Shown in pieces: positions 43,396 to 53,191 of a stretch of 64,000 nucleotides of DNA. Origin of the DNA: Paenibacillus sp. FSL A5-0031 (lineage in GTDB: Bacteria > Bacillota > Bacilli > Paenibacillales > Paenibacillaceae); assembly GCF_001956295.1 (NCBI RefSeq), contig NZ_MRTD01000006.1:62001-126000 (forward strand). Direction: 5' to 3'. The position numbers and the translations under genes are program-made. The notes under the pieces are model-generated. The model did no database searches. It was not told where the DNA came from and saw only the letters and a list, made by a program, of their open reading frames with translations. The number at the start of each line of letters is the position of its first letter. The first letter of the stretch is position 1.

Positions 43396-45714
43396 TTACA
43401 CAGTACTTCCCAAATCCGAGATATCATCTAGCGAGATATATGGCGCAGTACCTGTCACGGTTACTCCTCTAAATACAGATTTCGTAATAATTGCAGATTT
43501 ATTTTGTCTCAACCAATTAAAGTTGATTTTGCTATTATCAAAAAACGAATGAGAAATGACTGCTTTTTTGTTATTATCTGCTTTTCCAACTACAGCATTA
43601 ATAAAAGTAGTTCCTGTTACAAGCGAATTTCCATCCATGACGAGTCCAAGATTTTGAAATAATCCATTTCTTAGTGTATTCTGTCTCATATATTTAGTAT
43701 CACTTGAACCTAGCTGAATATCAGTACTACCTAAAAGAGGAGTTTTTGCACGAATAAATTCACTATTGCTGATATGGCAACCCTCAAACCTTGCAGAGCC
43801 TTCAATAAGAGTTAAGCCCTCTACAACTATTGGACGTCCTGCATAATCTTGTGGAACTAAAATAGATACATCGTAATTTTTCACTGTTACATCCTTGATA
43901 ACAGCTCCAGCTGCTAGCAAATTAAAGTTCGGAGTTAACGAATTATCAGAACGCCAATCTCGTTCAACGGTTATATTGGATAGATAACATCTGCCATAAT
44001 TGTATCTCCCCAAGTTAAAACCCGTAACACCGGCATCCTTAATAATTACTGGCACACCACCTAGCGATTCAGATACCTGAAACCCTAGTGATGTAACGTT
44101 AACGGTATAATACAGCTTATCAGTACTTATGCCTGTCGGAACCTTACCGGACCATTGCTCAAACGATACTTGTGCTCCGTTACCCATAAGATGCGGTGAT
44201 TTAAACGTGAATGTGCCTGTAGCAACATCAACAGCAGGTGATCCAAAATAACCATACACGCTTGAACCATAAACTAAGCCGTTTTTTACCTGACAATTTT
44301 GAGCGACTGCTCCCCTTACATCCAGCAGTCTTAAATTTCCGTTTCGAATAACAGCTCCGTTAACAAAATTATCTCCCTGTACCCATAATTCACACCCATC
44401 AAATGAATTATTAATGTATTTGACATTTGCGAAATTCGGATTTGAGCTAACACCTCCAATATTAACGCCTTCAAAGGTATTTCCCTCTATCAAGAGATTT
44501 GTACCATCGGCATTAACTAGATGTCCACGTGCATTATTATAAATATAATTATCTTGTATAAATATGCGATAATTAAGCTCAAACCCATTAGGACGATCTG
44601 CTGTTTTATACGGAATATTGGTTTCACTATACATTGATTCGATATCGATTCCGAACATAGGCGGTGTACCGTTTCTAAAATTAGTTGTTACACCATCGTC
44701 ATCAAAGCCAATATGATGAATCTTATTTCTGTAAATATGAGTATCATTTGAAGCACAGATAGAAATTCCTTGTCTTCTGCAATGATGGATATGACAGTCA
44801 TGAATAAGAACATTTTGACCCATCTGTTCCTGGGTATATAAGGTAGGATCAAGCTGATATTTCTCATAACCCGTTAAAATTCCATCGCCTGTACAATTTG
44901 AAATCTCCATATTGCTTATTTCTATATTATTAGATCCAAACGACCCGATTCCGTACCCGCTTTCATGCGTATAAAATGAATTATCAACCTTAGCCCGAAT
45001 ATCCGCAATTTGACTATCGGTTAGAGGAGCTGTAATGGGGATCGCAAAAATCATTTTATTATTTTTACTTAAATCCTTATCCTCATTAAGAAACCAGCCT
45101 CTTCCTCCTGAGCTGGCCGGTGCAAAAACACCATTCGTTCGTGAGCCAGTAAGTGTTATTTTAGATACGGTATCTTTATATTGATAGAATTGATAGCCTG
45201 TAGCATTTACACCCGCAATGCTCCATAGTCTAAAGCTTGCAAGAAGTCCGGGGTTTGCATAACGGTCAATCACCTCGCTGCGAATCCAGTTGGGGTCATT
45301 GTTTAGCGTTCCGTCAGCGTTTATACCTCCCCTAACAAACTTTACAAAAATCTCATATACGTGGTTTTTCTTATCGCCTACTAGTTTACCACCTGAAATC
45401 TTTGCATTATTAATTCCTCTCATTTCGACAATCGTATAACTTGGAGAAGAATTTCCCTCGAGCATTATTACACAGCCTTGCTCAAGCTCTAAATGAATAC
45501 CGCTCAACATGTTAATAGCTACGAGAGTACTTGGATCCATTCTTACAATATAATTTCCACTTGGTAGAATAACATGTACAAATCCTTGAGATTTAGCCCA
45601 ACTAATAGCATCATTTATTCCTTTTGTAGTCTCAACTGCATTTATGCCTAAGTTGCTAATAGCAAAACGGTCTAGTTCTATTCGATAAGAGCCTTGTTGA
45701 CTCATAGAACTCAC
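43396..45714 (-). CDS. Right-handed parallel beta-helix protein (polysaccharide-acting)
   Basis: 772 residues made of short hydrophobic/Asn/Gly-rich coils (IEISNMEISNCTGDGI, VLIHDCHIHHCRRQGISI, NKIHHIGFDDDG, RIFIQDNYIYNNARG, LLIEGNTFEGVNIGG), the pattern of pectate-lyase-type beta-helices. The N-terminal segment (FAISNLGINAVETTKGINDAISWAKSQG) resembles phage tailspike and GH28-like starts. No signal peptide is visible. It may cleave or modify the exopolysaccharide made by the operon of which it is the last gene, but no catalytic residues can be assigned with confidence. Confidence 0.75.
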   Translation of the reverse strand: MSSMSQQGSYRIELDRFAISNLGINAVETTKGINDAISWAKSQGFVHVILPSGNYIVRMDPSTLVAINMLSGIHLELEQGCVIMLEGNSSPSYTIVEMRGINNAKISGGKLVGDKKNHVYEIFVKFVRGGINADGTLNNDPNWIRSEVIDRYANPGLLASFRLWSIAGVNATGYQFYQYKDTVSKITLTGSRTNGVFAPASSGGRGWFLNEDKDLSKNNKMIFAIPITAPLTDSQIADIRAKVDNSFYTHESGYGIGSFGSNNIEISNMEISNCTGDGILTGYEKYQLDPTLYTQEQMGQNVLIHDCHIHHCRRQGISICASNDTHIYRNKIHHIGFDDDGVTTNFRNGTPPMFGIDIESMYSETNIPYKTADRPNGFELNYRIFIQDNYIYNNARGHLVNADGTNLLIEGNTFEGVNIGGVSSNPNFANVKYINNSFDGCELWVQGDNFVNGAVIRNGNLRLLDVRGAVAQNCQVKNGLVYGSSVYGYFGSPAVDVATGTFTFKSPHLMGNGAQVSFEQWSGKVPTGISTDKLYYTVNVTSLGFQVSESLGGVPVIIKDAGVTGFNLGRYNYGRCYLSNITVERDWRSDNSLTPNFNLLAAGAVIKDVTVKNYDVSILVPQDYAGRPIVVEGLTLIEGSARFEGCHISNSEFIRAKTPLLGSTDIQLGSSDTKYMRQNTLRNGLFQNLGLVMDGNSLVTGTTFINAVVGKADNNKKAVISHSFFDNSKINFNWLRQNKSAIITKSVFRGVTVTGTAPYISLDDISDLGSTV

Positions 45715-45754
45715 CTTCCTTTTACACTATCTTATGTAGCTTATTCGTAAAAGG

Positions 45755-47335
45755 TTACTTATTTCCACCAGCCTCTATACCATGACGTCGCTTTTCTGCC
45801 CTTCTGAATATTGCACTTATGTTTGGTAGTTTGATTAATAGATTTTTAAAAATACCGAGTAAATATTTGAATTGCTCTGTTCTATGGAATACGATAATAT
45901 AAATCCCGTTTACTAGAATGAGGCAGATTATGCCTTTAAGCAGTAACCATAGTACGTTGGATGTCGGAAGAAAATAATTGATTCCACCAACAATGATACA
46001 TGCAACAATTCCAATAGCAGTGTAGAGCATGTAACTCATAAAATAGTGCGCTACAGGCTGACGAAATACCTTACGATAAACAAGCAATGGTGTATACCAA
46101 AAAGGAACCGCTAATCCGCTAACCAATGTCCCAATGAATATACCGGCAATACCCAAATATTGTACAAGAATCAGTGATAAACCAAGATTGACCGCAGCCT
46201 GAAATAACGGAGCAAATCGGTCCTCATGAAAAATACCGGCTGTCGTTTTCACTGCGCTTAAAGAGTTCCGCATGCCTCTTTCATAAAATGATAGGACCAA
46301 TATCAGCAGTACTACATTCGTCATTTTATACTCTTCGCCTATCCAAATGTCGATCAGCGGCTCAATTAATAAATATAAACCAATTGATAAGAGTGAATAT
46401 AACCAAAAGTTAAGAAGATATGTAACCTTGAATATTCGAAAAACAGCATCGGGACTTTCTTTCGCAACCAAATTACCTAAACTATGATACATATTAGCAA
46501 ATATCTGATTAAGGAATGTTCGACAAATATCAATAAGCATTTTGTAATTTGAATACAGACCTACCGCTGCGATACTGACAAAAGAAGAGATAAGAATGCT
46601 GTCTACTCCAAAAATAAAGTAGTTCCCGACATTTTGGAGAATGATCGCTTTCATATTTTTAATGAAATTGGCTTTCGTTTCGGGATCCAGCTTGCTCTTT
46701 ACCTTTTCCTTTAAGTATGGATATAATTTATCTACAATTAAGACCAGAATAATGGATGTTATAATGGAAAGAGCGCTCTCTACAGCAAGATATAAAATAT
46801 AATTCTCCGTGTAGTATAAAATTGCTATTTTCATGCAGGTAGAGATAATCGCCGAAATTGAAAATACAGCTGTTACGATGTAGTTTTTCTGATTTACATT
46901 AAGAAAAGAGTGTTTATAAACAAACAAATAGGGAGCAGCTGTATTGATAAGAAAAAGTATATATATCAAATTGAGGTTTTCAACACTCGTTTCTTTGATG
47001 AAGAGATCCAAGAAAGGCATAACCCCTAAACCGAGAACTAGTACTACACCTGCTATGACCAGATATGCTTTTTTGTATAACTCCATTAAGGCTAATATTT
47101 TGGGCCTATCATTATCGGCAACAGGTTTATAGAGATTATATATAATACTTGAGCCGATTCCAGCCTCTGCCAATGTAAGCATGGCAAGAATGCTGGTAAA
47201 TAACCCATTAATTCCTAGGTATTCCATACCTAAGCTGTTAATGAAAACCGTCCTGGATATAAAACTCAATACCGTTATAATGAGCTGGTTGCCTAGCCCG
47301 ACTGAAATATTCAATAATGAACTTTTTACCCTCAT
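45755..47335 (-). CDS. Polysaccharide repeat-unit flippase (Wzx-type, MOP family)
   Basis: 526 residues with 12-14 membrane helices and the oligosaccharide-flippase layout (SVGLGNQLIITVLSFISRTVFINSLGMEYLGINGLF at the start). It moves lipid-linked repeat units across the membrane before polymerisation. It is followed 40 bp later by the beta-helix gene and preceded 53 bp by the GH105-like gene. Confidence 0.88.
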   Translation of the reverse strand: MRVKSSLLNISVGLGNQLIITVLSFISRTVFINSLGMEYLGINGLFTSILAMLTLAEAGIGSSIIYNLYKPVADNDRPKILALMELYKKAYLVIAGVVLVLGLGVMPFLDLFIKETSVENLNLIYILFLINTAAPYLFVYKHSFLNVNQKNYIVTAVFSISAIISTCMKIAILYYTENYILYLAVESALSIITSIILVLIVDKLYPYLKEKVKSKLDPETKANFIKNMKAIILQNVGNYFIFGVDSILISSFVSIAAVGLYSNYKMLIDICRTFLNQIFANMYHSLGNLVAKESPDAVFRIFKVTYLLNFWLYSLLSIGLYLLIEPLIDIWIGEEYKMTNVVLLILVLSFYERGMRNSLSAVKTTAGIFHEDRFAPLFQAAVNLGLSLILVQYLGIAGIFIGTLVSGLAVPFWYTPLLVYRKVFRQPVAHYFMSYMLYTAIGIVACIIVGGINYFLPTSNVLWLLLKGIICLILVNGIYIIVFHRTEQFKYLLGIFKNLLIKLPNISAIFRRAEKRRHGIEAGGNK

Positions 47336-47388
47336 GCGAAGCTCCTATCTGACAAATCCCATTGTTACTGTTCTCATTGCTCTTCAGT

Positions 47389-48567
47389 CTATATTACTCT
47401 CTTGTTATAATTTACAATTCGAATACAGAAACCTTGAGTAAAAGGCAAAATATTAAATAACATAGAGTACACGCCAATATCCTTTGTGTCCCCTTGTGAG
47501 AAATCAACTGCACCGTTTCTTCTTGTTACCTTCATTAAGTATTGGATTGCTCTCTCTGCTCCTGCTGAGCATTCTTCAGAAAGTTCTTCAATCTGAGATG
47601 CCTGAAGCAAAAACCAGCCTAATGTTGCTGTAGTAGATGAATCTGCTCTTGTTTCATTCCGTGTTACCGTCCAGTTCCAATTTCCTTCCGGCCTTTGAAA
47701 AACAAGAATGGCCCGCGCGAATTTTTTTACAAACCGTTCTAGCTTCGCCTTTGAATCATGTGCTTCCGGTAATTCACTCCAAGCATCACAAAGACCAATT
47801 GCTAGCCACCCTAGCCCGCGTCCCCAGCCAAATAAACCGAGTGGTAATGCATTTCCCATGTGGTATGCATGACTTGGAATAAAATGATCGTCAAGCATAC
47901 CGTACCTTTCATATTGCTCCAACTGCTTGACTGCTAACTGTACACATTCCTGTTTGTTGTACCTTATTCCATAGGTAACAAGAAACGGACAGATAAAACC
48001 TATCGTATCGACATATCGATAATTTTTCATAAATTTCCGATATTGAACCGTTCCATCTTCTCCGATATGTGATTGTATAAGTTCCCAAGTACTGTCAAAA
48101 GCCGGCTTGAATTTTTGGGTGTCTATACCTTCTAGCTTCATAACTCCGTAAGCAAGAATGGCAGAGTCGATGTAGGAAGGAGGTTCCCTCCATTGACCAT
48201 TCTCGTCGAATTTTGTCTTTAGAAATTGTTTGATATTTGTTTCAAGCTCTTTATCTGTACCATTCTTCAAGCACTCGGATAATCCTAATAACAAAGATGC
48301 TTCCTGCCAATGCTGAATAACACTCTTAGAATAATTACCTTTCAACATGTCGATTGCTACCAATCTAACATTATCAGTTACTTTAATTTTTGGTGTATGA
48401 TTAAGCCAATTAACGCCAATATGCGTAATGGATTGATTCCATTCTTGTTTATTTCTATATCTTCCGATATGTATTCTGCTCAACCAATCCCTGCTAATTG
48501 GCATAATATCAATAAATATTATAATACCGATTAGCCCCAATAAAATAACAGCTAGAATCTCTAGCAT
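47389..48567 (-). CDS. Membrane-anchored GH105/GH88-like unsaturated glycuronyl hydrolase
   Basis: 392 residues. An N-terminal helix (ILAVILLGLIGIIIFIDI) anchors an (alpha/alpha)6-barrel domain with the family signature FGWGRGLGWLAIGLCDAW, comparable to the WxRGNGW block of YteR-type enzymes. These remove unsaturated uronic acids left by polysaccharide lyases. Here it may trim the cell's own exopolysaccharide together with the beta-helix protein of the same operon. The catalytic Asp is not assigned with certainty. Confidence 0.72.
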   Translation of the reverse strand: MLEILAVILLGLIGIIIFIDIMPISRDWLSRIHIGRYRNKQEWNQSITHIGVNWLNHTPKIKVTDNVRLVAIDMLKGNYSKSVIQHWQEASLLLGLSECLKNGTDKELETNIKQFLKTKFDENGQWREPPSYIDSAILAYGVMKLEGIDTQKFKPAFDSTWELIQSHIGEDGTVQYRKFMKNYRYVDTIGFICPFLVTYGIRYNKQECVQLAVKQLEQYERYGMLDDHFIPSHAYHMGNALPLGLFGWGRGLGWLAIGLCDAWSELPEAHDSKAKLERFVKKFARAILVFQRPEGNWNWTVTRNETRADSSTTATLGWFLLQASQIEELSEECSAGAERAIQYLMKVTRRNGAVDFSQGDTKDIGVYSMLFNILPFTQGFCIRIVNYNKRVI

Positions 48568-48590
48568 CTTATTCGCTCCTTCACAAACAA

Positions 48591-49772
48591 TTATATCAAC
48601 GCATATAGCTTTTCAATTTCCAGCTCTGTTCCGAAATTTTCCTTTGAAAGCTGGTTTGAGAAGAATTGTCTTAGACTTTCATTTTCTATCAGCTGCTGAA
48701 TCCCTTCAGATAGCGCTTCTGAATTCATGTCAACAATTAATCCATTTTGGTTATGTACAATTTGATCTTTTGCTGTACTGAAATTAGTAAGAATAATCGG
48801 TTTATGCAAAATCTTTGCTTCGTCAATAGCTATCGATTTCCCCTCAAACCGTGATGGTTGAACATAAATATCTGCCTCTTTGATATAAGGATATGGATTT
48901 TCTTTAATCCCTACTAAATGGAAGTGGTCAGTGAGCTGATGCATATTTATCAGTTGCTCCAACTTACCCCGTTCTTCCCCTTCCCCTATTACATACCAGT
49001 TTACGTTATACCCTTTAGCCACTAAGATCCTACATGCATCTATTGCCATTTCAAAACCCTTCTGGTAATTCAATCGTCCGATTGAAACTATAGAAATTCC
49101 TTTGTTTAGATTTAATTCGGTCATTTCCTCTGACATTTCATGAATCAGTGTAGGCGATACGATGTTATGAACGACTCTAATTTTTTCTATAAACTGTGGA
49201 AAGCGTTGTATCAATACTTCTCCACATCCTTCCGAGACCGTGATTAGATGATCTAATTGCTCAAAGTATGGGGCATCTAAAGACGGATCCATCCGCAGCT
49301 TGTCGTAATCATTATGAATAAATCCAATTTTTTTTGTTGCGTTTGCTTTCTCAATACTGAAATAAATAGGATCCTTCTCAAGAAAACCTATTGCAGCATC
49401 ATACCTTTTATGGAGCACCGGCAGCGCTTTAGATAAATATTTCCAAACTCTTTGCTCAAGTTTTGCTGGATTCTTTTCTGTATAAAAAATGTATCCTGCT
49501 TTCAATCTTGCTATCGCTAACCCGATTTTTCCGTTCTTCAAACAATCAATGACTGCCAGTTTCATAGACATATCAAAATATCGGTACTGAACAGGCTCTT
49601 CTAACAATTTCACAGAGCTTGGAATCTTATTTAAAAATATTCCTTCGTGCTTGAACAAATAGAGATCCACATCAAATCTCGAATAATCGATTGTTTGTAA
49701 TAACGAGAGAAGCGACTTCTCGGCACCGCCGCAATTTAAATTATTCATTACAAATAGAATTTTAATTTTCAA
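48591..49772 (-). CDS. Glycosyltransferase family 4
   Basis: 393-residue GT-B enzyme: N-terminal NNLNCGGAEKSLLSLL acceptor region and C-terminal donor site VSIGRLNYQKGFEMAIDAC ... PSRFEGKSIAIDEAKIL. Translation begins at TTG 49772, seven bases from AGGTGG. It is paralogous to the next upstream gene and to the GT4 at 53188. It adds one sugar to the lipid-linked exopolysaccharide repeat unit; the sugar is unknown. Confidence 0.9.
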   Translation of the reverse strand: MKIKILFVMNNLNCGGAEKSLLSLLQTIDYSRFDVDLYLFKHEGIFLNKIPSSVKLLEEPVQYRYFDMSMKLAVIDCLKNGKIGLAIARLKAGYIFYTEKNPAKLEQRVWKYLSKALPVLHKRYDAAIGFLEKDPIYFSIEKANATKKIGFIHNDYDKLRMDPSLDAPYFEQLDHLITVSEGCGEVLIQRFPQFIEKIRVVHNIVSPTLIHEMSEEMTELNLNKGISIVSIGRLNYQKGFEMAIDACRILVAKGYNVNWYVIGEGEERGKLEQLINMHQLTDHFHLVGIKENPYPYIKEADIYVQPSRFEGKSIAIDEAKILHKPIILTNFSTAKDQIVHNQNGLIVDMNSEALSEGIQQLIENESLRQFFSNQLSKENFGTELEIEKLYALI

Positions 49773-49783
49773 GGCATATCCAC

Positions 49784-50977
49784 CTATTCGAGAATTTTAT
49801 ACAATTTATGAATTTCATCTTCCGTCCCTAAATGAAGACTCGATAAATATTTTGTCATCCTAGTACGAGTCTCTTGATCCTCTATCAACTTAGAAATCCC
49901 AACTGCTATGGCATCGACATCCAAATCAACGATTAATCCCTCAACGCCATCTTTAATTTGGTCCTTAGCTGTACTGAAATTAGTTATGACGATAGGTTTA
50001 TTCAATATTTTCGCCTCATCGATTGCAATTGCTTTTCCTTCAAACCATGAGGTTTGTACATATATATCCGCCTGTTTAATATAAGGGTATGGGTTTACCT
50101 TCAGACCAAGCAGTTTAATATTATTATCCAATCCTTCACTTGTAATAAGGGCGGATAATTTTTCCCTTTCTTCACCTTCGCCGATTATATTCCACTGGAA
50201 TTTGTAACCCTTGTCCAATAGAATCCTGCAGGCTTTAATCGACAACTCAAATCCTTTCTGAGCATGCAATCGACCAATAGATAAAATAACTAGCTCATCA
50301 CTCTTACGATCATAAACATCCTTCTCAACCAAATCAGCGAGCTGATTAATGATCTTCGGAGAGACAATATTATGAATAACTTCAATTTTTGAATGTTGAT
50401 CGGGAAATCTTTGTTTTAAAATATGGCCGCATTCTTCAGAAACGGTTACAATATGATCCATCTTTGCGAAATACCCCTGATCAAAATAAGGATTCATCCC
50501 CAGCTTGTCGTAATCATTATGAACCCATCCTATCTTTTTGGCGGCATTAACCTTCTCCGCACAAAAATAAATAGAGGTTTTTTCTAAAAACCCAATAGCT
50601 ACATCATATTTCTTCTCTACTAAATCAATGGAACGAGCAATATACTTCCATCCTTCTTGCTCGTTAATACTAACGCTTTTAGACATCCTACTTTTGTAAC
50701 TGAACATGAATCGACTATAGGCCAGCTTTGCATTTCTTCTAACCAAAAACTGGGATACCGAAGGTAAAAGAGGCTTAATAAAACGATAATAACTTTCAGA
50801 CAAAGGCAGAACCTGAACATTCTCGGGCACTAAATCCATAAATATGCCTTTATGACTAAACAAAAATAAATCGACGTTATATTGATTGAAGTCAATTTGA
50901 GTAATTAAATTAATTAAGCTTCGTTCCGCACCACCAGCTGAAAGACTTGGAATGACAAACAATATATTTTTTTTCAT
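49784..50977 (-). CDS. Glycosyltransferase family 4
   Basis: 397 residues from ATG 50977 (GAGGTG upstream; the GTG at 50983 lies inside it). Layout and sequence closely match the downstream neighbour: PSLSAGGAERSLINLI near the start, LSIGRLHAQKGFELSIKACRIL, TSWFEGKAIAIDEAKILNKP and the shared NFSTAKDQI. A duplicate pair is likely. Role in repeat-unit assembly inferred from the operon. Confidence 0.9.
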   Translation of the reverse strand: MKKNILFVIPSLSAGGAERSLINLITQIDFNQYNVDLFLFSHKGIFMDLVPENVQVLPLSESYYRFIKPLLPSVSQFLVRRNAKLAYSRFMFSYKSRMSKSVSINEQEGWKYIARSIDLVEKKYDVAIGFLEKTSIYFCAEKVNAAKKIGWVHNDYDKLGMNPYFDQGYFAKMDHIVTVSEECGHILKQRFPDQHSKIEVIHNIVSPKIINQLADLVEKDVYDRKSDELVILSIGRLHAQKGFELSIKACRILLDKGYKFQWNIIGEGEEREKLSALITSEGLDNNIKLLGLKVNPYPYIKQADIYVQTSWFEGKAIAIDEAKILNKPIVITNFSTAKDQIKDGVEGLIVDLDVDAIAVGISKLIEDQETRTRMTKYLSSLHLGTEDEIHKLYKILE

Positions 50978-50984
50978 ACCCACC

Positions 50985-52142
50985 TCATGTTAGACCACAT
51001 AAATAATCTACCGCTTTATAAGACATTTTCTGAATGTTTGGAATTACCTGTTTGAGCTTCTGTATCAGCTCTGCCTCTTCTTGGACCATTTCATCGAATT
51101 TCTCAATTAATAGAACACTATTTGATAATTCTTCGATACCAAGCACCAGCTTTTCTTCGCCAAAAATATCTCTTGCTATTCCTTTGGACTTCACGCTGTA
51201 TCCAAGTACCATCGTCGGAACGTAGTTGGAGTAGGCAGCAATGGTAGCGTGTGTACGTGCACCAACAAAAAATCTCATTCTAGCGATATAACCTTTATAT
51301 TGAATTGCTGTTAAATGATCTGGCAAAAGAATAATTCTACCTGTATGCTTGTAAGTTTCATAATAGCCTTTTAACACCTCATAATCATTGTTCCCATTTA
51401 TAATAACGTGCGGAGTTAAGGCAATCGTCATATCGGTTTTACTCAATATATGCCGTATCAGCTCGTCGATCGCAGCCTGCGATTGTTTATTCCGTTTCCA
51501 TACCAACGGACTAAAATTAATTCCAACTGTGTTTCCTTCCTGCCACCCTTTTGGCAAATCCAACTCTTCTTTTTCCATAGTGAATGCAGGATCTGCACAC
51601 AGCTTTACGTTCTTAAGGCCTTTACCGATTAGCATATTGTAGGTCAATGACTCACGAGATAAAATTAGATCAAAGAGCTTTAAATCCTCCAACTTTCTTT
51701 CCGTCATATCTTCTTCTCCGATCGAACATCCCCACAATACAAGTTTTTTCCCTTGTTGTTTTACTCTCCTGTCAATTTCATACCATCCTGGCTGCTCACC
51801 ATAGCAATAATTGTCTCCACCTATAGACATGCAAACATCCATATTTTCAATATTTTTTATAATATTGTTATGGATTTTCCCGAGCGCATAAGATTCATCC
51901 TGATAAAGTTTTACCTTTAGTGAAGATAGGAACCAATCATACGAGTATTTTTTTATTTCAAGTTTAGAACCATCATAAATACCATCCAACTTGGCTATAA
52001 TTTGATCGGTTTCCGGATTATTAGATGCTAGATACACCTTAGCGTCCTTTATCCTCTCCTTTAAAATAGCTGTTGAAGATCGAACGATCGCTTCACATCC
52101 TCGATTAAGACTGCCATCATGAGCAAACATCATTATTTTCAT
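50985..52142 (-). CDS. Polysaccharide pyruvyl transferase family protein
   Basis: 385 residues with the PS_pyruv_trans pattern: HDGSLNRGCEAIVRSS (N-terminal), MSIGGDNYCYG, LWGCSIGEED, and RFFVGARTHATIAAYSNYVPTMVLGYSVKSKGIA in the C-terminal half, where H and R bind PEP. It probably transfers a ketal-linked pyruvate from phosphoenolpyruvate to the exopolysaccharide, giving it acidic groups. Its start overlaps the preceding GT2 stop by four bases. Confidence 0.9.
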   Translation of the reverse strand: MKIMMFAHDGSLNRGCEAIVRSSTAILKERIKDAKVYLASNNPETDQIIAKLDGIYDGSKLEIKKYSYDWFLSSLKVKLYQDESYALGKIHNNIIKNIENMDVCMSIGGDNYCYGEQPGWYEIDRRVKQQGKKLVLWGCSIGEEDMTERKLEDLKLFDLILSRESLTYNMLIGKGLKNVKLCADPAFTMEKEELDLPKGWQEGNTVGINFSPLVWKRNKQSQAAIDELIRHILSKTDMTIALTPHVIINGNNDYEVLKGYYETYKHTGRIILLPDHLTAIQYKGYIARMRFFVGARTHATIAAYSNYVPTMVLGYSVKSKGIARDIFGEEKLVLGIEELSNSVLLIEKFDEMVQEEAELIQKLKQVIPNIQKMSYKAVDYLCGLT

Positions 52143-53191
52143 ATTGTTATCCCCCTTACTTTTCTATTTCGGTATCTGCTGTACGCCGTTATTAAATAAA
52201 TGCCTAGCAATGACTTTTGATCAATAAGATACAATAATGCTTTTTGATATTTCCCTAATTCTTCGTTCATTTCTTTGGAATAGATCGGCAAAGCTTCCCT
52301 GACATCATGGTGCAATATCATCCTTTTAACATAATGTGTCTTGTCTTTAAATGGCATATTTGCCGAGGGTTCAAGATAAATATGTATGTAAGCCAATACG
52401 CTATGGATTAGTTTAATGGCTTTAAATTGTTGAATATTTACTTCACTAATTAAATTCGAATAACATAAAGGAAGCTCAGATTTATATACCTCAATAGCAC
52501 GTTGAAAATAATCCTTTTTGGATACATTTCTGGTTGCACTCTCTTTTGTCTCACGATAATGGTATCCGGTGTAATCAATATATTTCAGTTTCTTTGCATG
52601 ACTAAAGAAAAAAATATTAAACATTCCGTCCTCTCCAAGAGCAACGTTGGCAGGGAAAACAATTTCATGCTCCTGAATGAGCAATTTTCGATAAATTTTG
52701 TTGCATGCTGTATTTAATTGATCACTCTTCAAGAAGAAGGGTAATATTTGTTTTTGAATCTCGCCCTCGGTTAGGACAACTTCACTAGGGAAAGGATAGC
52801 TCGTAATAATATAATGACCATCAAGCTCACTTTCATAGTTTGAAATTACAACATCACAATCCCCTGATACTGCTGCTGCATAAAGAATCTGATACATTTC
52901 CGGCTCAACATCATCGTCTGCATCAACAAAACCAACATATTCCCCTACTGCAGCAGCTAGCCCTTCATTTCTAGCAATGCTGACACCCTTATTATCCTGA
53001 TTAATAAGAATAATCTGTCGATTATGTTTCTGATACTCTTCAATGATTTCCTTGCTATTATCCGTAGAGCCATCATTTACAAAAATAAGCTCATAATCTT
53101 GTATAGTCTGGTTTAAAAGAGACTCCATGCAGCGTTTAATATAAGGCTCAGCATTATAGACTGGAATGATCACACTTAGCTTTATACTCAC
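52139..53191 (-). CDS. Glycosyltransferase family 2
   Basis: 350-residue GT-A enzyme: SVIIPVYNAEPYIKRCMESLLNQ, VNDGSTDNS, and the metal-binding FVDADDDVEPEMY (DxD type). Overlaps both neighbours by four bases, so it is translationally coupled. The C-terminal half is helical and unassigned. Contributes a sugar to the exopolysaccharide repeat. Confidence 0.92.
   Translation of the reverse strand: MSIKLSVIIPVYNAEPYIKRCMESLLNQTIQDYELIFVNDGSTDNSKEIIEEYQKHNRQIILINQDNKGVSIARNEGLAAAVGEYVGFVDADDDVEPEMYQILYAAAVSGDCDVVISNYESELDGHYIITSYPFPSEVVLTEGEIQKQILPFFLKSDQLNTACNKIYRKLLIQEHEIVFPANVALGEDGMFNIFFFSHAKKLKYIDYTGYHYRETKESATRNVSKKDYFQRAIEVYKSELPLCYSNLISEVNIQQFKAIKLIHSVLAYIHIYLEPSANMPFKDKTHYVKRMILHHDVREALPIYSKEMNEELGKYQKALLYLIDQKSLLGIYLITAYSRYRNRKVRGITI

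Noticed and set aside
47360..47402. SinR-like half-sites (GTTCTCA) before the flippase gene
   Set aside because: No inverted partner and no promoter; inside the EPS operon and mostly coding.
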